Part shown: in pieces, positions 30,563-38,334 of the stretch | Position numbering within the stretch: position 1 is the first letter of the stretch | How the letters are laid out: the number at the start of each line of letters is the position of its first letter | Assembly (NCBI GenBank): GCA_963169565.1 | Contig: CAUJDI010000029.1 | Coordinates: 1-43,718 of the forward strand | DNA from: Bacillota bacterium | Lineage (GTDB): Bacteria; Bacillota; Clostridia; Christensenellales; Aristaeellaceae | Direction: 5' to 3' | DNA length: 43,718 nt | Program-made: the position numbers and the translations under genes | Notes under the pieces: model-generated | Told to the model about the DNA's origin: nothing | The model's input: only the letters and a program-made list of their open reading frames with translations | Database searches by the model: none

Positions 30563-33465
30563 TGCTGCGCTCCTTTGGCGATGTCCAGCCCGAACTCCAG
30601 CCTTTTTTTCTCGATCTCCCGGTCGATCAGACGCGCATAGTCCAGGATGGTCTCACGGGGGTCGGCAGATTCATTGATGACCTTGCGCACAGCGTTTGTG
30701 ATGTTGCGCCCGGTGTAGTATCCCCCGGCGATCTCCCGGAACCCCACCGCTTCCGCCATCGCCTCTTCCAAAAGGGAGAGCTGTTTCGCGCTCCAGGACA
30801 GTTCGTACAGCGCCTCCGTGTTGGCGGTGGGATAGCGTGCGGAGGAACCCAGCACCGCTTCGATCTCCCTTCCGAAACGGACCTGGGCTTCCTTGTCCGT
30901 CCACCATTTCAGGAACTCCCAGCCCTGCTGCCTGCGGACCTCATCTGAAGTCGCGATCATCATGCAGCTGCTTCCCTGGGAGTGCACGGATCTGTCAAGG
31001 CGCGTCCCGTCCTCTGACAGTGTGCCCGGGATGAAGGTGAAGTCCCACAGCCCGCGGATCTCCGGCGCCGAGACCGCCAGCAGGTTGAAGGTGGTGAACT
31101 CTGAGATGCCCAGCGGCATTTCCCCTGAGCGGAAGCGGCTGAGGAAGTCGTATTCCTTGATCAGGCCGTAATCAGTATACAAGGAGGTATAGAAATCAAA
31201 GGCCTGGATCGCGTTTTCCTCATTGATGAGGGTCCTTGTCGCCTCATCGTTGTAGATCCTGCCGCCTTTCTGGTAGATGAGCGAATACAGCGTGAACTGG
31301 TTGGGCGCGGCGATGGTGGGATAGGGGATGCCGACGGACATGTTGTTGCCCTGGATCGTGGGCAGCAACCCGATCAGATCCTCCCAGGTGCGCGGGATCT
31401 CAAGGCCGTATTCGCTGAGGATGTCCTCGCGGTAAAACAGCACGCTGATCACCTGCGTCTCAGGCAGCGCGTAGATCCCGCCGTTCCAGCTGAGCGCTTC
31501 ATACGCGCTGGGCCGGAAACGGGTGATGACCTCGTCAAAGTCCGTGAACTGACTCAGGTCTTCCGCGGCGTTGCGCAGTGCGTAGTTGACAGGGTTCCAG
31601 GAATCGGTGGACAGGACCAGGTCGGGTCCGTTCCCAGCCACCACAGCGCCGAGCAGGGCGGTGGGGTCGACCAGTTTGATATTGACCTTGATGCTGGTCC
31701 CGGGCGTAAAGGTGTCGTCCACCATGGTCTTGAGCACCATGGACTGGTCGCGCCCTGTCAGGATCCATACCTCCAGCGCTTCGCCCGCACTGTGCACGTC
31801 ACCCAGCGCGTCATAGTCCACAAAATAGGATACGGCGGTGGACATGAGCTCATGCCAAAGACCTGTGAGGATATTTTCAACAGGTTTTGCCGGCATGACG
31901 CCGGAGCCGGAGATGACGATGCTGTCGACGTCCAGTTTGATTTCGCCCATGGCCTGCATCGCCGTGCCCAGGGAGGTGATATTGTCCTTAAAGTTGATAA
32001 AGGAGCCCGTGATCCGGTAAGGGTTTTCCGCGAACATCTCAAGCTGGGTTGCCAGGGTCTGCGCGGCAGCGATCTTGTCGGACTTTTGCCCGGTGTATGC
32101 GACCGCCTCATCCACGATCCTGTACAGCCGCCTGCTCTCCAGGTCCATCGCCTGGATGACCTCAGGATAGACCTGGTGGAGATTGTAGTCCCTGAAACTG
32201 TCGGGATTGACGCCGGTGAGCACCAGGATCTTCCTGTAGATCTGATTGAGCCTGAAGACGCTGTCGTCAAGCTGCTTGAGGATGCTGCCCATCCCGCCGA
32301 GCGTCGCCTCAAGACGCAGGGTGTGCCGCCCGCGGGTCAGGTAGAACTCGTACCCTTTTCCGTTGTAGTCGCCAAGCGTCCTGAACTGCCAGGTATTGGC
32401 ATAGGTGAAGGGGATCTCACCCATCTGGGCAAAGGGCAGCTCACCGTCGATGTACAGCGCCCGGCAGGAGATACTGCCCCGCTGGTAGCGCTGACGGCCC
32501 TTGATGCTGATGCGGTAATAACCGTCGGCAGGGATGTCCACGTCCCACTGGATCCACTGCCCCGGGGTCCGCCAGGCGTCCCCGCCGATGTAGTTGAGCA
32601 CCACCCGGCTCAGGTCCATCGGCTCCGTCGCGGGGGAGGAGCGGTCATACCGCGCATACAGCGAAGGGCTGGAGCGAAGGGACGCCGCTTCGCCCGGAAT
32701 GGTCAGCAGAACGCCCTGTGATCCGCTGTCCTGTGCCTTTGCTCCGGCCGACCTGATGTATTCGGAGTAATCCGGCGCGTCCTGCACAGGCGTCAGGGTC
32801 AGGCTGCGCAGGATGAACGGCTCGTTCACCGCTTCCAGGGACAGGGTGTTCGTTCCTTTTGGCAGGTAAAAACTGTAGGGGAGGGGCTCATACCCCAGCG
32901 AGTCCTTGAAGAAGGCCGTCTGCCAGCCGAAGACCTCCTTCTGCGCCGGCCTGATCTGGTTGCCCTGGTTGTCCTTGCGCGCTTCGCCCGAGTCGGTCCA
33001 CATGCGGGGGAACAGCAGCGTCTCCGCGCCCAGGAAAGGGATCTGCCCGTTGATGTACAGCGCGCGCTGGATGTCCACGCCCCGGGCGGGCGTCGTGAGA
33101 TATTCCGCCTTCAGCCTGTACAGCCCGCCCCGGGGAAGGTCAAACGTCCAGGTGACCATTGAGCCTTCCTCGGTCAGGAGCGCCTGCTGGCCTTCCTGGT
33201 ACACGGCTCCCGAATCCGCCCAAAAATTGGAAACGTTGATTTCAAAGGGCTGCGTTGCCAGGGGCTTGTCTGCCCACCGAGCCTGGTAGAGCGCATATGT
33301 GTCTTTGCGGCCGATCCCGAAAATCGACTGGCTGAGATCCATACCATCATATTTTTCCTTGAAATTGGAGGTGCCGCCGGACAGCGCGACCCATAGAACC
33401 AGCCCAGCGGCAACAAGGGCAAGCAGGAGGAACCCGGGCCATTTTTGCCGTATCTTCTCTGAAAT
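30559..33465 (-). CDS. Giant membrane-anchored solute-binding protein with two carbohydrate-binding-like domains
   Basis: The product is 968 residues if started at the ATT codon (33465-33463), nine bases after a perfect AGGAGGTG. That adds SEKIRQKWPG plus one hydrophobic helix (about residues 11-30), giving an outward-facing anchored protein. The first ATG in frame is at 33342 and would remove the export signal. Two beta-sandwich domains (about 75-250 and 265-400) share the motif GLYRLKAEYL/GYYRISIKGR then RALYINGQIPF/RALYIDGELPF, so they look duplicated. A helical linker (about 400-520) leads to a family 1 binding-protein fold (about 550-930; GPDLVLSTDSWNPV, YREDILSEYGLEIPRTWEDL, FRSGEMPLGISEF). 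A TGA precedes the ATT in frame. It is the first gene of the operon. An alternative, a frameshift in the leader, is set out in the findings. Confidence 0.75.
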   Translation of the reverse strand: MSEKIRQKWPGFLLLALVAAGLVLWVALSGGTSNFKEKYDGMDLSQSIFGIGRKDTYALYQARWADKPLATQPFEINVSNFWADSGAVYQEGQQALLTEEGSMVTWTFDLPRGGLYRLKAEYLTTPARGVDIQRALYINGQIPFLGAETLLFPRMWTDSGEARKDNQGNQIRPAQKEVFGWQTAFFKDSLGYEPLPYSFYLPKGTNTLSLEAVNEPFILRSLTLTPVQDAPDYSEYIRSAGAKAQDSGSQGVLLTIPGEAASLRSSPSLYARYDRSSPATEPMDLSRVVLNYIGGDAWRTPGQWIQWDVDIPADGYYRISIKGRQRYQRGSISCRALYIDGELPFAQMGEIPFTYANTWQFRTLGDYNGKGYEFYLTRGRHTLRLEATLGGMGSILKQLDDSVFRLNQIYRKILVLTGVNPDSFRDYNLHQVYPEVIQAMDLESRRLYRIVDEAVAYTGQKSDKIAAAQTLATQLEMFAENPYRITGSFINFKDNITSLGTAMQAMGEIKLDVDSIVISGSGVMPAKPVENILTGLWHELMSTAVSYFVDYDALGDVHSAGEALEVWILTGRDQSMVLKTMVDDTFTPGTSIKVNIKLVDPTALLGAVVAGNGPDLVLSTDSWNPVNYALRNAAEDLSQFTDFDEVITRFRPSAYEALSWNGGIYALPETQVISVLFYREDILSEYGLEIPRTWEDLIGLLPTIQGNNMSVGIPYPTIAAPNQFTLYSLIYQKGGRIYNDEATRTLINEENAIQAFDFYTSLYTDYGLIKEYDFLSRFRSGEMPLGISEFTTFNLLAVSAPEIRGLWDFTFIPGTLSEDGTRLDRSVHSQGSSCMMIATSDEVRRQQGWEFLKWWTDKEAQVRFGREIEAVLGSSARYPTANTEALYELSWSAKQLSLLEEAMAEAVGFREIAGGYYTGRNITNAVRKVINESADPRETILDYARLIDREIEKKRLEFGLDIAKGAQQ

Positions 33466-33649
33466 GGGGAGGCACCTCCTCGCTTTTCAGGTCCCTGATG
33501 ACCTTGAAGGCTTTCCTGCGCCGGCTCTCCCGGTTTCCCTGTCCCAATCGAAAGAAGTGAAACCAATAGACTGCACTGGCGCCAAAATCACGATCTGCTT
33601 TGGATTTTACCAACACGTATGAGTTCTGCGATCCTGTCTCAACCGCTTG

Positions 33650-33663
33650 ATTAATCGTTTAAT
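33650..33663. promoter_or_regulatory. LacI-type operator candidate at the operon start site
   Basis: ATTAATCGTTTAAT is palindromic at 12 of 14 positions around a central CG, the form favoured by LacI/GalR regulators. It begins nine bases after the -10 hexamer, so it covers the predicted transcription start of the large operon. No LacI gene lies in the window. Confidence 0.5.
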
Positions 33664-33671
33664 ATGGTACA

Positions 33672-33700
33672 ATCATCGCCGATTTCATTCGCTTTGTCAA
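33672..33700 (-). promoter_or_regulatory. Strong promoter of the twin-importer operon
   Basis: A perfect TTGACA (33700-33695), a 17-base spacer and GATGAT (33677-33672, four of six matches) give a strong sigma-A promoter. Transcription would begin near 33665, leaving a leader of about 200 bases before the first gene. The 292-base stretch 33466-33757 holds this promoter, the operator, the leader and the upstream terminator. Confidence 0.75.
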
Positions 33701-33704
33701 GGGG

Positions 33705-33733
33705 AAAAGTAAAAAGTGCCGGATTGCCGGCAC
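33705..33733 (-). terminator. Rho-independent terminator of the GH65-zwf-cyclase operon
   Basis: GTGCCGG (33716-33722) and CCGGCAC (33727-33733) form a seven-base-pair stem with a four-base loop. On the minus strand it is followed at once by TTTTTACTTTT, a textbook terminator 24 bases after the cyclase stop. The next operon's -35 begins only five bases later. Confidence 0.85.
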
Positions 33734-33757
33734 CACATGTTTTTCCTTGGAACAAAA

Positions 33758-34393
33758 CTAATTCAATACAGACAAATCATCCAGCAGCAGGACCCGTGCC
33801 GGCGCGCCCTCCGCGTCCCTGATTTTCATCGGCAGAGCGATCATGAAATAAGGCCCGCCCGCCACGTCCCTGAGCGCCAGCCCCTCCAGGATCAGGACAT
33901 CCTTCTTCATCAGCGACAGATGGGTCTCATGCCCTGGCTGGCCGCGCTCAACGCCCAGAGCGTCGATGCCGACCCCCTTGATGCCCCTTTGCGCGAGGTA
34001 TTCCGCGCCGTCCTTCCTCAGATAGATGAAATCGGGCCTGAACTCCGTTTCATATGAGTTCCTGGTCTTGAGCAGGATGAACTCACCGGGCTGGATGTCA
34101 AACGGAAGAAGGTCTTCCCTCGTGATACCGTCTGCGACGTGCGTCAGGTCCAGCACGCGGCAGGAGGTCAGCAGTTCTTCAAGCGGAAGGGACTCCGTCT
34201 GCCAGCCGTCCTCCGTCATGTGCCGGGGCGAGTCAAAATGTGTTCCTGTATGCAGGTTCATGGATATTTCAGATTCATTGATGCTGTCCCGGGGCATCGT
34301 TTTGACTTTTATTAGGACGGGCCTTTTCACCGGCTCGTTCCTGTACACCTGCATCCCGTGGTGGATGGTCATGGTGACGTCGCGGATCTTCAT
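33758..34393 (-). CDS. Cyclase-family metal-dependent hydrolase (KynB-like)
   Basis: A 211-residue protein of the cyclase/arylformamidase superfamily. The signature metal motif HxGTHxDxPxH is exact at residues 48-58 (HTGTHFDSPRH), and the later blocks FILLKTRNS, GIKGVGIDALGVE and ILEGLALRDV match the family strands and metal-site glutamate. True KynB works in tryptophan breakdown, but no kynurenine genes are near; relatives hydrolyse isatin or other cyclic amides or lactones. The ATG at 34393 uses an AAGGAG overlapping the glucose-6-phosphate dehydrogenase stop, nine bases away. A lactone or amide hydrolase in the same operon could act on an oxidised sugar, such as a gluconolactone; that is speculative. 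Confidence 0.83.
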   Translation of the reverse strand: MKIRDVTMTIHHGMQVYRNEPVKRPVLIKVKTMPRDSINESEISMNLHTGTHFDSPRHMTEDGWQTESLPLEELLTSCRVLDLTHVADGITREDLLPFDIQPGEFILLKTRNSYETEFRPDFIYLRKDGAEYLAQRGIKGVGIDALGVERGQPGHETHLSLMKKDVLILEGLALRDVAGGPYFMIALPMKIRDAEGAPARVLLLDDLSVLN

Positions 34394-34402
34394 GGCGGTT
34401 TT

Positions 34403-35929
34403 CTACTCCTTTTCCTCACGCCGGGGCAGCTGGATCTCGAGCCATTCACGCCCGTCCTCACGGGGGAGCAGGCCCGCGCGTTCAGGCCCCCTGGAGCCGG
34501 CGGCGTAATTGGGGAAAGGCTGCATACCCGCGTCGCACATTTTCTCAACGCTCTCCACAAACATCCAGCTCTGTTCCAGCTCGTCCCAGCGCGTGAACAG
34601 GGAGGAGTTGGCACGGAATGCCTCCAGGATCAGCTGCTCATAGGCCTCCGGTACGTTCCCCTGGAAACGGCTGCCCTGGGAGTAGTCCAGTTCGACCTGG
34701 TCCATCCGGAATTCATTGCCGGGCCTCTTGGCGTTGATTTGGAAATGCATCCCCTCGGCTGGCTGGACCTGGATGACCAGCAGATTGGGCGGCTGGTCTC
34801 TGAACTCCTGGTAGTAATTGATGCCGGGCAGACGCTTGAACTCGATCACGATCTGTGTGCGCTGCCGGTCCAGGCGTTTGCCTGCGCGGATGTAGATGGG
34901 CACCCCGCCCCAGCGGAAGTTGTCCACGCTCGCTCGCAGCGCGATGAAGGTCGGGACTGATGAATCGTCATCGACGTCGCGTTCCTCGCGGTATCCGGGC
35001 ACCTGCCTGCCATTGATGACGCCGGGGCCGTACTGCCCCAGGGCGATCCCCTCGCAGATGCCTGAAGGGGCAAACCTGCGCAGGGCGCGGAGCGCCTTGA
35101 CCTTTTCGTCCCGGATCGATTCGGGCATCAGGTCGGCGGGGGGTTCCATGGTGATCAGGGCAAGCATCTGCAGCAGATGGTTCTGAAGCATGTCCTTGAG
35201 GATCCCGGACCTTTCGTAATAGCCGCCGCGGCCCTCCACCCCGAGGGTCTCCGTCGAGGTGATCTGAATGTTGTCGATGTAGTGATGGTTCCACAGCGGC
35301 TCAAAGAGCGAATTGCCGAAGCGGATGGCAAGGATGTTCCTGATCATCTCCTTGCCCAGGTAATGGTCGATCCGGTAGATCTGCCGCTCGTCCAGCGCTT
35401 CGGTGATGGTGAGGTTGAGCTTTCTGGCGGAGGCGAGATCGGAGCCGAAGGGCTTTTCGATCATTACCCGATGATCCGGGTTCCGCTTGACGATCAGACG
35501 GCTTTCCCGCAGCCTTGACACGATCAGGCCGAAGTGCTCCGGCGCGACCGCGAGGAAAAAGATCCTGACAGCCGGCGCCCGGAACAGCGCTTCGTTTTCA
35601 CTCAGCCACTCGCGGAACGCCCCGTAGCTGGCAGGGTCGGAGACAAACTCCATCCTTCTGTACTGCAGCTTTGACAGGAAACGCTCCATATGCGTTTCAT
35701 CCACACCGCTCCTGGAGTGCGCGGCAACGGACGCCCTCGCCTGTAGGCGGTATTCCTCCTGGCTGATCTCCCGCCGGCCGATGCAGATGACGGAACACTC
35801 CTCCGGCAGCTGCCTTTCCGCCATCAGGTGGTAGAGCGCCGGAAGCAGCTTGCGGTGCGTCAGGTCGCCCGTGCCGCCGAAAATCATCATCAGCAGGGAG
35901 CGTTCCTCCCCGCCTGCGCTGGTGAACAA
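34403..35929 (-). CDS. zwf: Glucose-6-phosphate 1-dehydrogenase
   Basis: About 508 residues if started at the TTG at 35929, the common size for Zwf. The nucleotide-binding loop is IFGGTGDLTHRKL, followed by VMIEKPFGSDL, the active-site RIDHYLGKEMIRN and the dimer/substrate blocks VPIYIRAGKRL and VEGRGGYYERSG. It oxidises glucose-6-phosphate to 6-phosphogluconolactone, making NAD(P)H in the cytoplasm. An in-frame ATG at 36016 overlaps the GH65 stop by 44 bases and adds 29 residues that do not look like the family; I prefer the TTG, which has purine-rich AAGGAAGG upstream. Pairing with a GH65 phosphorylase suggests that glucose released from a disaccharide goes to the oxidative pentose phosphate route, though phosphoglucomutase is not encoded here. 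Confidence 0.9.
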   Translation of the reverse strand: MFTSAGGEERSLLMMIFGGTGDLTHRKLLPALYHLMAERQLPEECSVICIGRREISQEEYRLQARASVAAHSRSGVDETHMERFLSKLQYRRMEFVSDPASYGAFREWLSENEALFRAPAVRIFFLAVAPEHFGLIVSRLRESRLIVKRNPDHRVMIEKPFGSDLASARKLNLTITEALDERQIYRIDHYLGKEMIRNILAIRFGNSLFEPLWNHHYIDNIQITSTETLGVEGRGGYYERSGILKDMLQNHLLQMLALITMEPPADLMPESIRDEKVKALRALRRFAPSGICEGIALGQYGPGVINGRQVPGYREERDVDDDSSVPTFIALRASVDNFRWGGVPIYIRAGKRLDRQRTQIVIEFKRLPGINYYQEFRDQPPNLLVIQVQPAEGMHFQINAKRPGNEFRMDQVELDYSQGSRFQGNVPEAYEQLILEAFRANSSLFTRWDELEQSWMFVESVEKMCDAGMQPFPNYAAGSRGPERAGLLPREDGREWLEIQLPRREEKE

Positions 35930-35972
35930 ATCTTTACCGCCTTCCTTCCCGCGATCCTTCGGGATACCTGTG

Positions 35973-38252
35973 TCACGTCTCCCCGGCGTTTGCTTTGATG
36001 GGGACGCGCAATTCATACTCTACCCGGTATTCCTGATCATACACCGATAACTCAAGGCCCGGGCCGCTCTGGATCATGAAGAGGGCTTCTCCGCCCTGGA
36101 CAAGGACCTGCATCCCCGTGCCCCGCCAGGTCAGCCTGAAGCTGTACCCCTCCATCTTATCCGGCAGGCAGGGGCGGAATGCGAGGCCGTTCCAATGCAG
36201 CCGCAGCCCGGCAAACCCAAAGACGATCCCCATCCAGCAGCCGCCCATGTTCGCCGCGTGGATGCCGTCAGCGGTGTTGCCATGCGTGTCCTCCAGATCC
36301 AGCGCCGCTGTGCGGCGGTAGTAGTCATAAGCCTTTTCCGGTCTTCCCGTCCGCGCCGCCATCATGGAGAAAATGCACTCCGACAGGGAGGAATCATGCG
36401 TTGTGATCTCCTCATAATATTCGTATCCGCGCCGGATGGCCGCCTCGTCCTCCCCCTCTTCGTACAGGAAATGCGCCAGCACCGTGTCGGCCTGCTTGCA
36501 GACCTGATGGCGGTAGAGGAACAGCGGGTGATAATGCATCAGCAGGGGAAAGCGTTCCTTCGGGATCTGACTCAGGTCCAGCCGCTTTTTCGAAAGGAAG
36601 GCGTCGTCCTGCGCGCAGATGCCAAGATCGCTGTCAAAGGGCAGGTACATCGCCTCCGCTGCGTGACGGAATTGGTCAAGCTCCGCCTCAGCCAGGCTTG
36701 TTCTCTCCTGCGCCTCCCTCAGCATGCCATTATTCCGCAGCGCTTCGCAGAGCTTGACCGTGCCTCTCAGGTGCGACTGGGCGGAGCGGTTTGTGTAATA
36801 ATTGTTGTTGACGATGCAGCTGTACTCATCCGGACCTGTCACGCTGTCGATCCTGAACTGCCCCGCCTGCCAGTGCCCCGCGTCAAGCCAGAGGCGGGCG
36901 GTCTGGATAAGCACCTCCGCGCCCTCCTCCGCCATGAAGGAAAGGTCGCCCGTCACCTGCCAGTACGTCAGGAATGCGTGCGCGACAGCCCCGTTGATGT
37001 GGTACTGCGCGGAGCCGGAGGGGAAATAGGCGGAGCATTCGCTGCCGGTGATCGTCCGCCAGGCGTACAGCGCTCCCACCTCATGGCCCATTTCCCGCGC
37101 GTGCCGGATCGCTTCGGGCAGCATAGCGGCCCGGCTCCTGAGCAGATCCCTGGCGATGTCAGGGCTGGTCAGGAGAAAGAAAGGGAACATGTAGATCTCG
37201 GTATCCCAGAAGTAATGACCCTCGTATCCTTCCCCGCTCAGCCCCTTGGAGGCGATATTGCCGATGCCGTCCTTTCCGGCGGACGCGAGCAGGGTGTACA
37301 TGGACCAGGACAGGCTCGCGTCCAGGGGCTCGTTCCCCTTGATCTGCGCTCCAGCGCGCTGCCAGAATCTGTCCAGGTACTCACTTTGCCTTTCTGCCCA
37401 TCCGGGAAAATCCAGTTTGAGAGCCTGGCCCAGCAGTTCCAGCGCCTGTTCGGCGGGATCCTCAAAGCGTCTGGAGTCGGTGTATACACAGTACTTGGTC
37501 AGGGAGACGGCCTCTCCCGCCTTGACCCGGCCCACAAGCATCGCTTCGCTGATCATTTCGCCGACTCGGTGCCCAATGGTGAAACCGCCCTGCCAGCGGT
37601 GGGAAACCGCGCTGGCCATGGTGAGCCGTGAATGAAGCGTCTCCGCCGTCATCAGCATCGCGCCATCCTGCTCCAAAGCGCTGGTGACGCGGAGCATCTT
37701 CCTGCCGACCGAGGCTTTCCGGGGATCATTCGGATCAGAATCCTGCAGCACGTCCCCGCGCTGGGAGGAGGTCAGCCTGACTGCGCCTGACCAGTCCAGC
37801 GGCTTGAGCTCTGCGTGGATGAGCGCCAGAGAGGGCAGGATGAAGGATGCCAGGCGGCGGAAAACAATCTCCGTCCGCTTCCCCCGGGGCGAGGTCCAGA
37901 TCAGGCTGCGTGTATAAACGCCTGTCTCAATATCCAGCACTTGCCGGAAATCCCGGACCTTCCCGGCGGACAGGCTGAATGCTTCGCCGTCCAGATCCAG
38001 GCTGATGCCCTGCGTGTCGATCACGTTGACGATGCTCTGCTGGATGGAGGCGAATCCGTGCAGTTTTTCTTCATAATGGATGTCGGAACTGTCAAAAAAA
38101 CCGTTGATGTAGGTTCCCCTGACGCTGCGGACGCCCGGGGGCGTTCCCTCCTCAAAACTCCCGCGCATGCCCAGATAGCCGTTGGCGACGTGGAACAGCG
38201 TCTCCCTTCGCACATGTTCCCCAGGGATGAACCCCAGGCGGCGGATCTCCAT
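35973..38252 (-). CDS. GH65 glycoside phosphorylase (maltose/kojibiose/trehalose-type)
   Basis: A 759-residue cytoplasmic enzyme. The N-terminal beta-sandwich (about 1-250) has LFHVANGYLGMRGSFEEG and GTYINGFFDS; the alpha/alpha barrel (about 310-680) has GEGYEGHYFWDTEIYMFPFF and the catalytic acid E476 in VTGPDEYSCIVNNNYYTN; the phosphate-binding block is TADGIHAANMGGCWMGIVFG; a short sandwich closes the protein. GH65 enzymes split alpha-linked glucose disaccharides with phosphate, releasing beta-glucose-1-phosphate; the linkage (1,4, 1,2, 1,3 or trehalose) cannot be read. The ATG at 38252 follows AAGGAGG and AGGGAGA; the 60 extra upstream codons run through a terminator and are rejected. No beta-phosphoglucomutase is beside it. 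Confidence 0.9.
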   Translation of the reverse strand: MEIRRLGFIPGEHVRRETLFHVANGYLGMRGSFEEGTPPGVRSVRGTYINGFFDSSDIHYEEKLHGFASIQQSIVNVIDTQGISLDLDGEAFSLSAGKVRDFRQVLDIETGVYTRSLIWTSPRGKRTEIVFRRLASFILPSLALIHAELKPLDWSGAVRLTSSQRGDVLQDSDPNDPRKASVGRKMLRVTSALEQDGAMLMTAETLHSRLTMASAVSHRWQGGFTIGHRVGEMISEAMLVGRVKAGEAVSLTKYCVYTDSRRFEDPAEQALELLGQALKLDFPGWAERQSEYLDRFWQRAGAQIKGNEPLDASLSWSMYTLLASAGKDGIGNIASKGLSGEGYEGHYFWDTEIYMFPFFLLTSPDIARDLLRSRAAMLPEAIRHAREMGHEVGALYAWRTITGSECSAYFPSGSAQYHINGAVAHAFLTYWQVTGDLSFMAEEGAEVLIQTARLWLDAGHWQAGQFRIDSVTGPDEYSCIVNNNYYTNRSAQSHLRGTVKLCEALRNNGMLREAQERTSLAEAELDQFRHAAEAMYLPFDSDLGICAQDDAFLSKKRLDLSQIPKERFPLLMHYHPLFLYRHQVCKQADTVLAHFLYEEGEDEAAIRRGYEYYEEITTHDSSLSECIFSMMAARTGRPEKAYDYYRRTAALDLEDTHGNTADGIHAANMGGCWMGIVFGFAGLRLHWNGLAFRPCLPDKMEGYSFRLTWRGTGMQVLVQGGEALFMIQSGPGLELSVYDQEYRVEYELRVPIKANAGET

Positions 38253-38273
38253 TCTCCCTTGCCTCCTTGACGG

Positions 38274-38290
38274 TCTTTTCACTGAAAAGA
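38274..38290. promoter_or_regulatory. 17-base palindrome between terminator and GH65 gene
   Basis: TCTTTTCA (38274-38281), a central C, and TGAAAAGA (38283-38290) form a perfect inverted repeat. It overlaps the T-run of the upstream terminator and lies 22 bases before the GH65 start. It could be an operator or an anti-terminator half; no promoter hexamers are visible around it. Confidence 0.4.
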
Positions 38291-38320
38291 ACCGGCCCGG
38301 ATGCCAGGCAGCCGGGCCGG
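38283..38320 (-). terminator. Rho-independent terminator after the MucBP-repeat gene
   Basis: Perfect nine-base arms CCGGCCCGG (38292-38300) and CCGGGCCGG (38312-38320) are followed on the minus strand by TTCTTTTC. It lies 14 bases after the stop of the surface protein gene. If it terminates fully, the GH65 operon needs its own promoter in the 30 bases that remain. Confidence 0.75.
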
Positions 38321-38334
38321 AATGAAAGAGATGC

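Noticed and set aside
33647-33740. A possible plus-strand small RNA: TGG-TACAAT -10 at 33665-33673 followed by a hairpin at 33716-33733
   Set aside because: The only -35-like hexamer (TTGATT) is 15 bases away, which is too close, and the hairpin with its TTTTTACTTTT is better explained as the minus-strand terminator of the cyclase operon.
36195-37631. A 478-codon plus-strand frame opposite the GH65 gene
   Set aside because: The GH65 frame has the catalytic TGPDEY and phosphate-binding motifs; the plus frame shows no recognisable domain.
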